64,000 bases of DNA, from contig CM032228.1 in the NCBI GenBank assembly GCA_019009955.1, positions 203,594,501 through 203,658,500 on the forward strand, in the 5' to 3' direction. The position numbers and the translations under genes were made by a program. Positions within the stretch are counted from its first letter, which is position 1. Every line of letters starts with the position of its first letter. This document shows, piece by piece, positions 32,823 through 43,980 of this stretch. Below the pieces are notes generated by a model. It worked only from the letters and a program-made list of their open reading frames with translations, had not been told where the DNA came from and made no database searches. Origin of the DNA: Riptortus pedestris. Lineage: Eukaryota; Arthropoda; Insecta; Hemiptera; Alydidae.

Positions 32823-34562
32823 ATGTATGTTTATATAATTTTATCTACTGCTAGTTTTCTATATCTTATTGCTTCCCCGCGCCGGTTCAAAATCAAATTT
32901 TGGCGGAGATATCTATAGAATATTAATGGGAAGTCTTTGAAATGCGGACTGTTTCATGAGAAATCCGTCAAATTTTCAATTTCCTATTTATCTCCTTGTT
33001 TTTTGGACTTTGTTGTATAACCTCTCAGTAAGTATCTATTCTAGGCCGAGCATTCCCGTCTGATTCGACGTATTTCAGCAAAAGCTACAAACCAATATGA
33101 ATATGATCCAAATTAAAGATTTAATAATGAATCCCCAGTATATATGTATTCATTTTGTGTTTTCATGAGCAAAACAGGCTTTAACTGTTTAAGAATAAAA
33201 ATGGGCCGAAACACAGGGTTACTGTTACACTCAGAAAAGGTATTGTTCATTTTCTCGTTCACACAAGAGAACTCTCCTTCAATTGGCGAAATGTAATGCT
33301 TTGAGGGCGATAATGTAACTGTGGTTCTTACGGCACTCAAGGTGTTCCTAACTTGTTCACTTTCAATTTCTATATGCCAATATTTCATTCATTATTGCTA
33401 ATTTTATTTATTATATTTATTAAAAATTACAATTATTTATATTTGTTTCAGGTAAGTTTCGCCTTTTTCGTCCTTGCTTATTGTTGAAGGACTCTTGTAA
33501 GTAATACACTTTTTTTAAAAGAAAATTTCCAACACATTAACTCCATTATAACCAATGATATGATTTGTGTTTTTCAATTGAATACTTTAGATATGCTCCT
33601 TAAACGTCGCCATAATATTACTTGGTGACTTGTTGATATTTATTTATGTCAGAATAACAACGAGTTACATTAGCAAGATCCATATTGGGCCTTTAAGTTT
33701 TAAACAAACTCTTGTTCAACTAGAAGATGAAGGATGACGTTCAGTATAACAAGGAAAACGCTTTAATACTTTACAAAGATTTATTTAGTTTGGAAGCATT
33801 CAGAGCATTAGCTCTAGATGTGATCCAGATTGGGTCTCTGGTTGGCGCTGAAAATGGACTGAATACTGTAAACGTTTTATACTTAAATAAATCATTGTTA
33901 GTTAAAGTTAAAGCCCCCCCCCCCTCTCTTGAAGTGTAACTTTTTAATATTTCAGAAAGGAAATGAAATATTTCCATTAGCAGTAATGAAGATAAAACTG
34001 AGGCAAGTAGATTGACTGGCAGGGAAGAGAATATAAGGGGTCTTTACGATGTTAACGAACCCATCAAATTAGCCACAGCTAATCACTTTGTTATGTATTT
34101 TGTTCTTTGTTGTTTTCCATTTTGGTTTCTTTTCCGTTTGTGTGTTCCTTTTCCGTTTTTTTTTTTTTAATTCTAGTTTTTGATTTTAATTTCATATTTT
34201 GTGTTCCATTTCTATTTTGTGTTCAGTTTCTATTTATGTTTTCCATTCCTGTTTTCTTTCTTTTTTGTGTTACATTTCTGTTATAGTTTAATTTTGTTAG
34301 TTTTCTTTTTTTTTCTTTGTTTGTTTTTTAATTTATAAAGCTTTTTTTTTGATTAACACCGCCAGGTTCCTATAAATAAATAAATAATCACATTCATAAA
34401 ACAAAACTGATTTCCTAAATGCAGGGGTTTTTTCAGAAGTTCGAGGCTTAATTTGTGAGTTTAAAAAATTTTTGTTGATATTTATCTGGGGTTTTCCTAC
34501 CTAAATATAAAAATGAAAATTTCTTATTTGTTTCTCCTTTATGTAAGAATACGTTGACAGAT
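32823..34562. other. Anonymous DNA with T-rich degenerate repeat
   Basis: 34095-34330 is a T-rich stretch with loosely repeated TTTTGTGTTCCATTTCTG-like units of about 20 bp. The rest shows nothing recognisable. Overlapping short frames at 33727-33977 read through a C-run and are not convincing. Confidence 0.45.
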
Positions 34563-35235
34563 TCCTATATATATATATAATTCTACTGTACATGTGTATG
34601 TCACTGAACTCCTCCTAAACGGCTTGACAAAATGAAATGAAAAAAATGAATTTTTTTTTATGCGTTTGGGTGACTGGATGGTTTATATTCACAAATCAGC
34701 CCGGAAGATGGAGCAGGAGTAGGGGTTGTAAGGAAGGCCTAAAATTTCCTTCCTAAGGGAGGCGGTATTTCTTTTCCTATTGGTTTTTCGGCAAATATGC
34801 ACAAGACAAAAGTTGTTTATTTTGTTATTTAGAGTAACTTTTGTTTTATTCACTTTTGTCGTATAACAAAGAATAAACGAGATATACACTAAATAATTAA
34901 AGTGGGAGCCAACAATTTCATTGGGCACTAACGATTGAACCGAACTTCACAAAACTCTATATGTAAATTAGCATTAATTCTTCTATGATTATAACCTATA
35001 TTACATTTTTTTTAGGTTTAAGTAGGTGTTTTATGGGACGCCTGAATTTAAAATTCGCGATATTTCATTTTCTATTTGTTTTTAGGCTAACGTGCACATA
35101 ACAAAATTTGTTTTTTGTGTTATTAAATGTAGCTTTTGTTTTAAATTATATAAATATTAATAATAAATAATATTAATTAATTTAATATCCTAATCGCTTG
35201 AAATACCATGGAGGACAACGTTTTCGGGTCCTCTA

Positions 35236-35236
<1 letters not shown>
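34563..35236 (+). mobile_element. Non-autonomous Helitron copy
   Basis: The 5' end begins TCCTATATATATATATAATT. The body contains two partial units related to the 298-bp repeats at 18.7-19.7 kb (CCTATTGGTTTTTCGGCAAA, AAAGTTGTTTATTTTGTTAT). The 3' end has a hairpin (GAGGAC...GTCCTC) and stops at CTAG (35233-35236) followed by T. It matches 6471-7090 end to end, so these two define the element boundaries. No protein is encoded. Confidence 0.85.

Positions 35237-35331
<95 letters not shown>
35237..35331. repeat. (TA)n(CA)n microsatellite
   Basis: TA to about 35290 and CA to about 35331, directly after the Helitron CTAG terminus. Confidence 0.95.
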
Positions 35332-35333
<2 letters not shown>

Positions 35334-36277
35334 TCTTTTTATGTATTCATCCATATTGATAATATTGATATTTTATTTCTATTATTTATCCACCTACTGA
35401 CTGCATAAAATACTCTGAAACCTGAGTTAAGTAGTTTTAACCTCCTAAAAAATGAGAAGCTTAATAACTATTCTGTAGATGAAAACTTCTGCAGAGGTTT
35501 CCGAAATGCCTATTAGAAAAAGTAAGTTTCGCCATAGCTTTGAGATCGTCAAATCGTCTGTTCTTTTGCCTTAGTAGACGGTTCTTGAACTTTACACACA
35601 CAAATAAATACTTTTTTATTGATGAGCTCCTGCTAATAAATAATTTATGCAGAGCTTTTTCTACTTTAATCTTTCTAAGAGTTGGATTCCAAAAGGATTA
35701 TTTCTACATCAAAATATCAGTTGCACAACAGTTATCATTTCCTGAATTTTTTATCTGCCTACTAATATGAACGGGGGTGGGTCATTCCGGGGGCGTAGAA
35801 TGCCCTAGACTCTCGGCTCAGACTGACCTTTCATTGGGTCAACTTCATTCACCTTTAGAAGCACCTATTTAAATATTCATTCGCCTCTCAATCACTTCTA
35901 AATATTATATAACCTGCTCCAGTTATTATTAATAGAGTCTATATTAAACTATTTCTCATTGACTATTACCTTTGCTCTATCACTCCAAAACTATTTACCT
36001 TTGCTCTAAGTCTACCAATATACTAGAAAGTCCAAAGAATAACTCGTTGGACGAAAACAAAAGTTTTAAAGAGCCATATATAAAATCATCCAATAACATC
36101 ACACTAATGTACTTCATCAACGATGAATCTATATTGTTTGTATTATTAAATCTGCGTAGACACATTTATATACAGTAATGACTCAAGCGATATGGCTCAA
36201 AGTTTAACTATGTAAAATAAACTCATACTATAGAAAAATAACATGTCAATACATGAAAAATAATTGAAATATTATTT
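35332..36277. other. Anonymous DNA
   Basis: No recognisable features. The frames 35540-35770 and 35972-36178 have no domain. Confidence 0.4.
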
Positions 36278-36680
36278 TTGCTTGATCGATACCAAACTCG
36301 ATAGTTAAACGTTTTATGTAAAAATAAAGGTCAAGTACGTTAATGGCTGAAATCGGGCCAATGGGAGGGGGGTTTAGAGGGGGCGGAGATTTTCAAAATT
36401 TCTCCGTTACTATTCGTCGGATAGAAAAATTGTATAGAATCTATCTTATTGCAAATTGCATTTACTATAAATATTTTTATATTCATTTATTCTCTATCTT
36501 GAATATTAACCGAGATATTTGCATTTTATTGAGCAGACATGATGAGATCGGCTAACTTCGGTTGTAGTCGTGAGTTTCCGGCTAGCTAGTCGTTTCAGTA
36601 ACTCGTGAAATTTCTCTATTCTAAAACTTCACTTGGGAAATCTGCTTAGTTTACGCAGCCCCTTCGTGACGGGCTTTTTC
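36278..36680 (+). mobile_element. Family A element, 5'-truncated (subtype 2)
   Basis: Begins TTGCTTGATCGATACCAAAC after the core position and runs to the 3' tip (GGGAAATCTGCTTAG, ACGCAGCCCCTTCGTGACGG). The 3' third belongs to subtype 2 (ATGAGATCGGCTAAC, CTATTCTAAAACTTCAC). The 5' tip, linker and microsatellite are absent. Confidence 0.9.
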
Positions 36681-37837
36681 TAGTTTTGGCTTGGTACGTA
36701 TCTGAAATAACTCAAAAACGTCTAGTCTTAACATTTCAAATGAAAGTGAAATTTCTTATTTAGGACTGTTGTACCGTTTAGTTGTTCACCTCCCCTTTTA
36801 ATCACAGTCGATTAAAGAGGGCGAGTTTAGAAGAGAGGGAGAAATAAAAAAAAACTTTTTTTGTATATATGAGAGATATATAAAGTTTGGAAACATTTTT
36901 GTTTTTCATGTAATGATTTATATTTTATGAAAGTTTTAGATCGAATATACTGGAACGGAGATACATATATTACATCTAAAGATTTTTAGTTAATTTGAAA
37001 GGCTTGTACAAGGAAGCTACTTGTTGCCCACTTTAGATATTTTGCTATGGTCTTTAGAGGATCATTCTCTTTTATTTTGATGAATGTTTTTTTTTCTTTT
37101 TCTGTATCAAAATCAATTTTGGCACGAATACTTTTGAAGTCAAAATTTCAATCTCCTAACTATACTAGCTGCTAAACTCGTTCCTGGAAGATTCACTTTA
37201 ATACTGAAGAACATGGGGATATGTAATACCATTTCTTAACGTGGTATTGGTTTTTATATTGGTAGCTTTTTTTTTGGTGATTATTTTGTCGGTTATTGGG
37301 GATTCCAGAGATGCACATGGATAGATAAGGAGGGTGCACCTTTGTGGCCATCTTTAGGATTATTAGTCTGTTGAAGGTTTGATGATATTCCTGAGGAAAT
37401 AGCAGGTGGGAGTTCATTGATGGAGCAGCTATTGATCAGACGGCTCAGGAATAGGCCCCGTCCTGATGGGCCTTGCATAATGATGAGCCTAGGGTGTTCG
37501 GCTCCTAGGACATGCCCTATAGCCCTTCGCAACATACTATAATAGCCCTCTAAAGGTCAATGCGATGCAACTTGTCTCAGGACGGATATTAGTCATTTTA
37601 CAGATATGTAAGGTCGTCTCCAAGTTATAAATAGCCTCCATGAAAACTGAAAAGCTCGCCCAGACTGCAAGAAGGTAGGTAGTTTTCAACTTTGGCTGGT
37701 TTTCAAGTTTGGTATTTCATCACCTGTGCTCCGTCATTACTTAATGTAAACAGTCCTATTTTATATTTTGCTCTTTACTAGAAACCTATATAAACAGGGC
37801 TTGAAATTTAAGCTGAACTTAAGATTTTAGTAAAATT
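36681..37837. other. Anonymous DNA
   Basis: No gene recognised. Two overlapping minus-strand frames (37193-37535) lie in a GC-richer patch and show no domain. Confidence 0.4.
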
Positions 37838-37945
37838 CCCTTATGTGAAATCGGCTATTGAGGTTGCACTCATGACGAGATTGTCGAAAAATGTCCTCAA
37901 ATGCCCAGCGATCCTACCTAGGAGAGAACAAAAATGAGGTGCGAT

Positions 37946-38006
<61 letters not shown>

Positions 38007-38141
38007 ATAATAAATTAAAATTATTGCATGACGAAGATGAACACATTTCCATCGAAAATTTGCAGAACAACAAAAATTCTGGAGCAGACAGCCAAAGTTC
38101 TCACAATGATAATACTCCCCAGCGATGCAGCCCCCAAAATA

Positions 38142-38189
<48 letters not shown>

Positions 38190-38396
38190 CTGTTAACGCT
38201 AAAGCGGTCGCAATTTTTGTTTGATCGTTACCGAACTTCATATTTAAAAGTTTTATTTAAAAATAAATATCAAGTTTGTTAATGGCTGAAATATGATCAT
38301 TGGGGGGAGGGAGGATTTCGAAAATTCTAAATATATCTGTTATTATCCGTTGTGAGATTGAAAATGTTTATAGAACCAAGATTATCAGAACCAGAT
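37838..38396 (+). mobile_element. Family A element, 3'-truncated, with an insert in its core
   Basis: Degenerate 5' tip (CCCTTATGTGAAATCGGCTA), linker, and TA core at 37947-38003. A 140-bp foreign stretch (38004-38143) follows, then a second TA tract (38144-38184), ACGCTAAAGCGGTCGC and the body to ATAGAACCAAGATTATC. The 3' third is missing, and the copy abuts a reversed copy at 38399. Confidence 0.85.
38004..38143. other. Foreign 140-bp insert between two TA tracts
   Basis: A sequence of near-average base composition, unlike family A, lying exactly between two (TA)n tracts. It can be read as part of open frames in two phases, but those frames run on into TA-encoded Tyr-Ile, so I do not call a gene. 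Origin unknown. Confidence 0.5.
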
Positions 38397-38466
38397 TATA
38401 TATGAAGTTTGGTAACGATAAGACAAAAATTGCGACCCCTAGAGCGGTAACAGACAAATATATATA

Positions 38467-39725
38467 AGGGTTGGGGAAAAAGTAATTTCGGTTTATCCCA
38501 ATAGTCGCGTATCAAAGTCGCTTATCTCTTGTAATCCTTATTCAGTGAAGCCATACTATACCACGTTTGAAAGGTCATAGTCCATAGAATATTCCAAATA
38601 TCTCTACAGTTTCATTCATTTACTCAGTCAAACGTTATTGCGCTTTGAAAATGGAGATTCCAGAAGGCCATTTTCGTCATGTATTGCGTTTTTACTTCTG
38701 AAAAGGGATAAATGCAGCTCAGACTTATCGACAATTGTGTGGTGTTTATGGTGATGTCTGTTTAAGTGAACGTCAGTGTCAGAATTGGTTTGCTCGATTT
38801 CGTTCCGGAAATTTTGACCTTAATCATGAACCTCACCCTGGAAGGCCAATTGTTGAACAAGTCAATGAAATTCTTCAAAAAATTGAAGTAGACCGACTCA
38901 TTTCATCTCGTGGCATCGCTATGGAGCTAAACATCGTACATAAAACAGTTTTAACCCATTTACATAAGAATGTATACCAAAAGAAGCTCGATATATGAGT
39001 TCCACACGAATTAACTGTAAAAAAATTAATGGACAGAGTTTCCATTTGTGAATCGCTGGTGAAACGGAATGAAAACAAGCCATTTTTGAAAAGAATGATT
39101 ACAGGTGATGAAAAGTGGACCACGTACGACAATAATGTGCGAAAAAGATCGTTGTCGAAGCCTAGAGCCTGGATTGACACTAAGGAAGGTGATGCTGAGT
39201 GTTTGATGGGATTAGAAAGGCATTGTTCATCATGAGCTTCTCAAACCTGGCCAAACCATTGATTCGACTCTCTACTGCCAACAACTAATATGGTAGAAGC
39301 AAGAGATACAAGAAAAACGGCCAGACTTGATCAATAGGAAAGGCGTTGTATTTCATCACGACAATGCTAGACCACACACATCTTTGGTAACTCGGCAAAA
39401 ATTACTAGAGCTTGGCTGTGAAGTTTTGATGCATCCACCATACAGCCCGGACTTTGCACCGTCTGACTACCACTTGTTTTTGTTCTCTTCAGAACTCTCT
39501 TAATGGTGTAAATCTGGAATTAAAAGAGGCTTGTGAAAATCACTTGGTTCAGTTTTTCGCCGAGAAATTACAAAACTTTTATAGTGAAGGTATAATGGTT
39601 TTACCGAAAAAATGGCAAAAGGTCATCGATCAAAACGGCACATATATCATTGATTAATATATAAAATTTATATAAATAAATGCGCTTTGAAAAACATGAA
39701 AAATACCGAAATTACTTTTTCCCCA

Positions 39726-39730
<5 letters not shown>
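38467..39730 (+). mobile_element. mariner transposon, 1264 bp
   Basis: Perfect 26-bp terminal inverted repeats (38467-38492 and 39705-39730; AGGGTTGGGG...TTCGGT) bound a typical mariner of about 1.26 kb. It is inserted in a (TA)n tract, so the TA target duplication cannot be delimited exactly; the right flank reads AT, one base off. The ends are perfectly conserved while the transposase is broken, so the element could be moved only by an enzyme supplied from elsewhere. Confidence 0.95.
38651..39657 (+). pseudogene. mariner transposase, inactivated
   Basis: From the ATG at 38651 the frames give a nearly full-length mariner transposase. The N-terminal helix-turn-helix region includes AQTYRQLCGVYGDVCLSERQ, then CQNWFARFRSGNF and HPGRP. 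Next come the linker VPHELT, the first catalytic Asp in TGDEKW (about 39105-39122), the second in HHDNARPH (about 39357-39380) and the third in YSPDFAPSDYH. There are 34 residues between the second and third Asp, the D,D34D signature. A typical C-terminal end (WQKVIDQNGTYIID) closes the gene at 39657. Damage: in-frame stops near 38699 and 38996, a frameshift near 39190 with further stops just after it, a TAG near 39293, and a +1 shift near 39480. All three catalytic Asp codons survive. Confidence 0.92.

Positions 39731-39781
<51 letters not shown>
39731..39781. repeat. (TA)n tract on the right of the mariner
   Basis: About 50 bp of TA, the remainder of the family A core into which the mariner inserted. 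Confidence 0.95.
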
Positions 39782-39784
<3 letters not shown>

Positions 39785-39902
39785 TCTTGAACGGACCTTA
39801 TTTTCGTACTCTCCTAGGTAGGATCGATGGACATTTGAATACTTTGAAAATCGCGTCATGAGCACGACCTCAATCGCTGATTTCCCTTAAGAGAAATCTG
39901 CT

Positions 39903-40382
39903 AACAAAAATAATATGATTTCATTGGAGTTAACAGGGAACTGCGGCAATTAGTTTATGAATGAGTGTATCTGTTTGACTGATAACTAGACCTATTGAGC
40001 GGCATTCTAGATTAGGAAGTAGACTGAATGACTAATTATTGACTGAAACGGAGAGGAACAGCTCCCGATGTTTTGTGGCTACAATGAGGTGCCTTATCTC
40101 TCTCTACCTGGAGCCTCCATTGTACTTGTGGAAGGAAGCCATCCGCAACTAGCTATACACTATTCAACTCCAATAAACTGTCACTCGGCTGTATCTGTAA
40201 GGAACGCACTCTACCGGTCTCCGGCACCAATTGTAGTCTGCAGACAAACCAAATGCCGCCCGTATCCGTCATTCTCTCTGGTTTCCTCCCATGTTCATTT
40301 CATCCTTGGAACTAAAGAATTCCATGAACTTGGTGCTGCTGATCTGATCTTTCTAGGTGACACTATTTCTCTTTTAGAAAAA
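39903..40382. other. Anonymous DNA with an open frame
   Basis: A 113-codon plus-strand frame (40068-40409) covers much of this stretch. It shows no domain, and its last codons lie inside the reversed 3' tip of the next family A copy. I do not call it a gene. Confidence 0.4.
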
Positions 40383-40560
40383 AAGTCCGTCTTGCAGGGA
40401 CTGCGTTAACAAAGCAGATTTCCCACGTGGGTTACGTACTTTCATTTATCTCAAAACGTAAAAGTCCAATGAGAACAATATTTGGTATTTAGGATGCTAC
40501 ATAACATAGTAGCATATTTTTAATATTAGATGAGTAGGAGTGGGGGTTTACTAAAGACCC
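40383..40560 (-). mobile_element. Family A, 3' fragment
   Basis: Reversed 3' tip (AAAAAGTCCGTC, GGGACTGCGTTAACAAAGC, AGATTTCCCACGTG), then CATTTATCTCAAAACG, ACAATATTTGGTATTTAGG and GAGTGGGGGTTTACTAAAG. Stops at about 40560. Confidence 0.88.
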
Positions 40561-41030
40561 AATAAATATGGTAGTGCCAACATAAATAATATCTTGGTCT
40601 TCATTCATTGTTCTTTTTCAACAGTTTTAGTCTGTTCCATTGTGTAGCGTGGAGTTAATGTAAGTGACATTATTAGTTAGGCACTGCTTGTTAAAACGTG
40701 TGTTTTAAATTGTTTTATGCACTCCTATCGTTTTTGTCACTTTGGTTAAAAAGTCTAGTTAGGAATGCTTTAGCATTTACTTTTACCTTTACACTGTACT
40801 TTAACCAATCCTTCGTTTGACACACATAAGATGCAAACAAACATATCAGGACTATATCATAAACAACTTAATACGGATAAACTATACTATAAAACCTACT
40901 GACTAATGAACAACTAACTGAGTGTACAACTTTTTACTGCCTTGAAAATAGTGGTCTCGTCCCGAAGGCACTGTATTCGAACATCAGCCAGTAGTCTCCA
41001 CTGGCAGTGTGTATGTGGATGTGTTTATAC

Positions 41031-41078
<48 letters not shown>

Positions 41079-41220
41079 GCAGGTTTAGAAATGAGCTAAA
41101 ATTGTTAATCAAGTTTTGTGTTCTAATTTCCATTCTTTACAGTCAGCTCAAACTCTGATATGAATGAAATCATTTATACTTTATAGTTTGGTTATCCTTG
41201 ATGAAGAAATGAGGGAAGGC
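40561..41220. other. Anonymous DNA with (TA)n at 41034-41073
   Basis: Nothing recognisable besides the TA tract. Confidence 0.45.
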
Positions 41221-41440
41221 CAATAAATGAAAAACACGTGATATATCTTCCACTTATCCATGAGACCCCCCCCCCTCTAGAGGTTTCGTTTATTTGTTAC
41301 CACCTCTTCAGGCTTAGTACACTTGTTACGAATAGAGTCGCCTTTACCAACGACGTGACCGCCTGGTGGCATAGAGGACGCGAAACATGTGGAGGAAGAA
41401 CAACTCAGTGGAAGATATTTCATGTGTTTTTCATGTATTG
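41221..41440. mobile_element. Short inverted-repeat element, hammerhead relics on both strands
   Basis: Terminal inverted repeats of about 34 bp with a few mismatches (41221-41254 and 41407-41440; AATGAAAAACACGTG facing ATGTGTTTTTCATGTATT). The minus strand of the left half reads CCUGAAGAGGUGGUAAC...ACGAAACCUC (about 41277-41315). The plus strand of the right half reads GGUGGCAUAGAGGACGCGAA then ACAUGUGGAGG (about 41364-41395). Both resemble the hammerhead at 25228-25269 but have lost core bases or stem II pairing. No coding capacity. Confidence 0.68.
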
Positions 41441-41788
41441 ACTTTCCGCCATTTCCCCTTCTGCGAAAATTGAATTGATGTCACATTTCGACGATAGTTT
41501 GGTTGTCGTACTGAATAAGTTTAGTGAAAATGAAAGGTTCAAACCATGGAATTGTTCGGAAGATTCTTAATGGACTTTACAGATGCTTCAAACCGTTCGC
41601 CCGCGGAGAAAATCAGCACTGTTTGGCAATTGAGTAACTATGCGATTATGAAATTACTTATATTTGGTCGATGTAGCCATCAAAATGCGACGAGCAATAC
41701 ATCATGCTGCCACCAAAGCCTCGAGGGAACCCCGTATTCTTTATTTTCATTTAAAATTAATGCATAGGTTTATTATTTCTTACATTTC
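41441..41788. other. Anonymous DNA
   Basis: A 73-codon frame (41546-41767) without a domain. Nothing else noted. Confidence 0.4.
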
Positions 41789-42592
41789 AGCAGATTTCCT
41801 TTAGGGGAAATGTGCTATTGAGGTCGAACTCATGACGCGATTTACAAAAATTGTTTACAAATGTCCATCGATCCTACCCAGAAGATCATGAAAATGTAGT
41901 CCGTTGATAATTATATATATGTGTGTGTGAGTGAGTGAGTGAGTGAGTGAGTGAGTGAGTGAGTGAGTGAGTGAGTGAGAGTGAGTGAGTGAGTGAGTGA
42001 GTGAGTGAGTGAGTGAGTGAGTGAGTGAGAGTGAGAGAGTGAGTGAGTGAGTGAGTGAGAGTGAGAGAGTGAGTGAGTGAGTGAGTGAGTGAGTGAGTGA
42101 GTGAGTGAGTGAGTGAGTGAGTGAGTGAGTGAGTGAGTGAGTGAGTGAGAGTGAGTGAGTGAGTGAGTGAGTGAGTGAGTGAGTGAGCGTGAGCGTGAGC
42201 GTGAGCGTGAGCGTGAGCGTGAGCGTGCGCGTGTGCGTGTGTGTGTACACATATATTTTGTAAATTCGAATTATATATTAAATTATAAATATTATATATT
42301 AAATTATATTTTGTATCTCCGTTACTATTCGTCGGATCGAAACATTGTATAGAACCAATCTTATTGCAAATTTCATTTACTATAAATATTAGTATATACA
42401 TTTATTCTGTATCTTGAATATTAACCGAGATATTTTCATTTTTATTAAGTGTGTGCACGTAACGGACGAGATGAGATCGGCTAACTGAACTAGTCGTGGA
42501 TTTCTGGCAAAAGCTAGTTCGGCCGTTTCCATAACTGTTCGGCTCTCGTGAAATCTGCTTAGTTTACGCATCCCCTGCGTGACGGACTTTTT
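41789..42592 (+). mobile_element. Family A element whose core is a GTGA satellite (subtype 2)
   Basis: 5' tip AGCAGATTTCCTTTAGGGG, linker to AGTCCGTTGATAATTATATA, then a GTGA tract of over 300 bp in place of TA. The body resumes at GTATCTCCGTTACTATTCGT, followed by the subtype-2 3' third (GATGAGATCGGCTAAC) and the 3' tip ACGCATCCCCTGCGT, GACGGACTTTTT. The segment from GCTCTAGCGG to the G-rich block is deleted. Confidence 0.92.
41928..42247. repeat. (GTGA)n array with GAGA and GCGTGA variants
   Basis: A GTG start, GTGA tetranucleotides interrupted about five times by GTGAGA, then a block of GCGTGA-type units (42187-42230) and a GT end. All six frames are open over long stretches and produce Thr-His-Ser-Leu repeats. 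These are not genes. Confidence 0.97.
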
Positions 42593-43142
42593 GTATTTAA
42601 TGTGCACAGTATGAAAATAGTTATTATTTTATTTCCTTTAGGTAGTAGCTTGTCTTTATTTCAATTGTGTTCCTTTATTATAGAATTTTAAATTGTTATT
42701 TAATAAAAAATGGGCTATTAGTATTTATGTTATACATCATCAACAAGTGTAGGAATATTGTTACATGGCGAGATTAATTTCATCTGTAAGGTAGTGGCTT
42801 TGATGTACGATTGGTGAGTGAGAGCTCCTACAAGGGCCAACTTTCATTGGGAAAAGGCCGATTTTTATTTGAATATTATTTCCTTTGAAATACACCGCCC
42901 ATTCAAGCTATATGAAAGGCCTTTGTGCAGCTTCCCACCGAAACCTATCAATGCAATTTATTTGTGCTTTTAGATTTTTTACCGATCGTTTCTCTCTCTC
43001 CAAAACCGCTGCTAACGCTTTCTCATATTTTATTGAGCACTCTACATGAACTGGGTTTTGTCATTCCTCTCCAGAAATAGCCTTTAATAATCTTCTGACT
43101 GAAGAGAGTGAGTCTTCCTATTCGTTTTCCTTCGCATTAATG
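42593..43142. other. Anonymous DNA
   Basis: No feature recognised. Confidence 0.4.
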
Positions 43143-43345
43143 CGGCGTTCAGGTTAGCCATGTTAGTCAAGATCTTAATACACTTGGAAAACCTAGAGTC
43201 GTGGGTTCGATTCTTACTTGGGTGATGAGCTAACCAAATAAAATCCTTATTACCAAACTGGGTACTGCTGGCAACTTGTAGATAACCCACCCGAATTAGC
43301 CATAGTAACATAAAAGTGTACTTTAGTTAATAATAATAATAAATT
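43143..43345 (+). mobile_element. tRNA-derived SINE, near full length, diverged
   Basis: Head GTTCAGGTTAGCCATGTTAG, B box GTTCGATTCT at 43205-43214, and body (AATAAAATCCTTATTACC, GGCAACTTGTAGATAACCC, GAATTAGCCATAGTAACA). The tail ends in an AATAAT repeat. The internal 9-bp pairing seen in other copies is largely lost. Confidence 0.82.
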
Positions 43346-43408
43346 AGTTGAATAAAAACGAAATGTAAGAGTATTAGTTGTTACTAACATGAGAATGGGA
43401 TAACATAT

Positions 43409-43980
43409 TGTTACGTTTATTACAAAGTCAGTAATGAACGTTGTTTATTAGAGTTCTTTTGGATTGCAAAATTAAACACTCACAAGCTTCACAGTTTTTA
43501 TCACTGCACAATTTATTTAACAATGCACTACACACTTGATTAATTATTCCTAACTACAACACACAGTATGCACTGGTAGTTTCACTGTTCTTCAGATTAC
43601 ACAGTCCAATAATTCACTCACGACCACTGAAGTTTACTAAAACACGGCACTGCACTATCCTTTACTTTGCGAAGTTAACGGCACTGCACTGTCTTAAACA
43701 CGGCACTTTAATGTTACTTACAGAGTCACGGCACAGCACTGTTCTTCACATAAAAGCACTTCACCGCGCTGCAACTAAGTCGCACTGTAGCACTGAACGC
43801 ACTAATGATCACTTGAAGGCAACTAAGAACAAAATAAACTCTGCATTCTTATAAAGACGAGCGGCAACATCAAAGGGCGCTGTCTCGAAGGTGCTGGACT
43901 CCGTACTCTGGAACAATCCAGGCTCCAGGCGCCAACAGTCCTTCCTCGGTCGGCTCCTTTCATAACCTTCGTAGTTCCCA
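43409..43980 (-). repeat. LTR-like block with promoter-like sequence
   Basis: About 570 bp, GC-richer than its flanks, starting TGTTACG at the left and ending TTCCCA at the right. On the minus strand a TATA-like element (CTTTATAAGAATGC, near 43845-43857) is followed about 50-80 bp downstream by CAGTG-rich sequence. Imperfect CGGCACTGCACT units recur at about 43645, 43679, 43701 and 43729. This resembles a solo LTR. I found no matching target duplication, and no second copy exists in the window. Confidence 0.4.

Larger units (their letters stand above)
38399..39902 (-). mobile_element. Family A element split by a mariner
   Basis: The left part (38399-38464) carries GAAGTTTGGTAACGATAAGA and AGAGCGGTAACAGACAAATA. 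The right part (39731-39902) carries the TA core, CTCCTAGGTAGGATCGATGG, ATCGCGTCATGAGCACG and the 5' tip ending AGAGAAATCTGCT. The mariner at 38467-39730 sits inside the TA core. The region from the middle to the 3' tip is missing. Confidence 0.88.

Noticed and set aside
40068..40409. A 113-codon plus-strand frame
   Set aside because: No domain, and its C-terminal end lies within the family A 3' tip.
41855..42401. Long open frames of up to 171 codons on the minus strand in three phases
   Set aside because: They translate the GTGA array into Thr-His-Ser-Leu repeats. A 4-bp repeat without stops is open in all phases and is not evidence of a gene.
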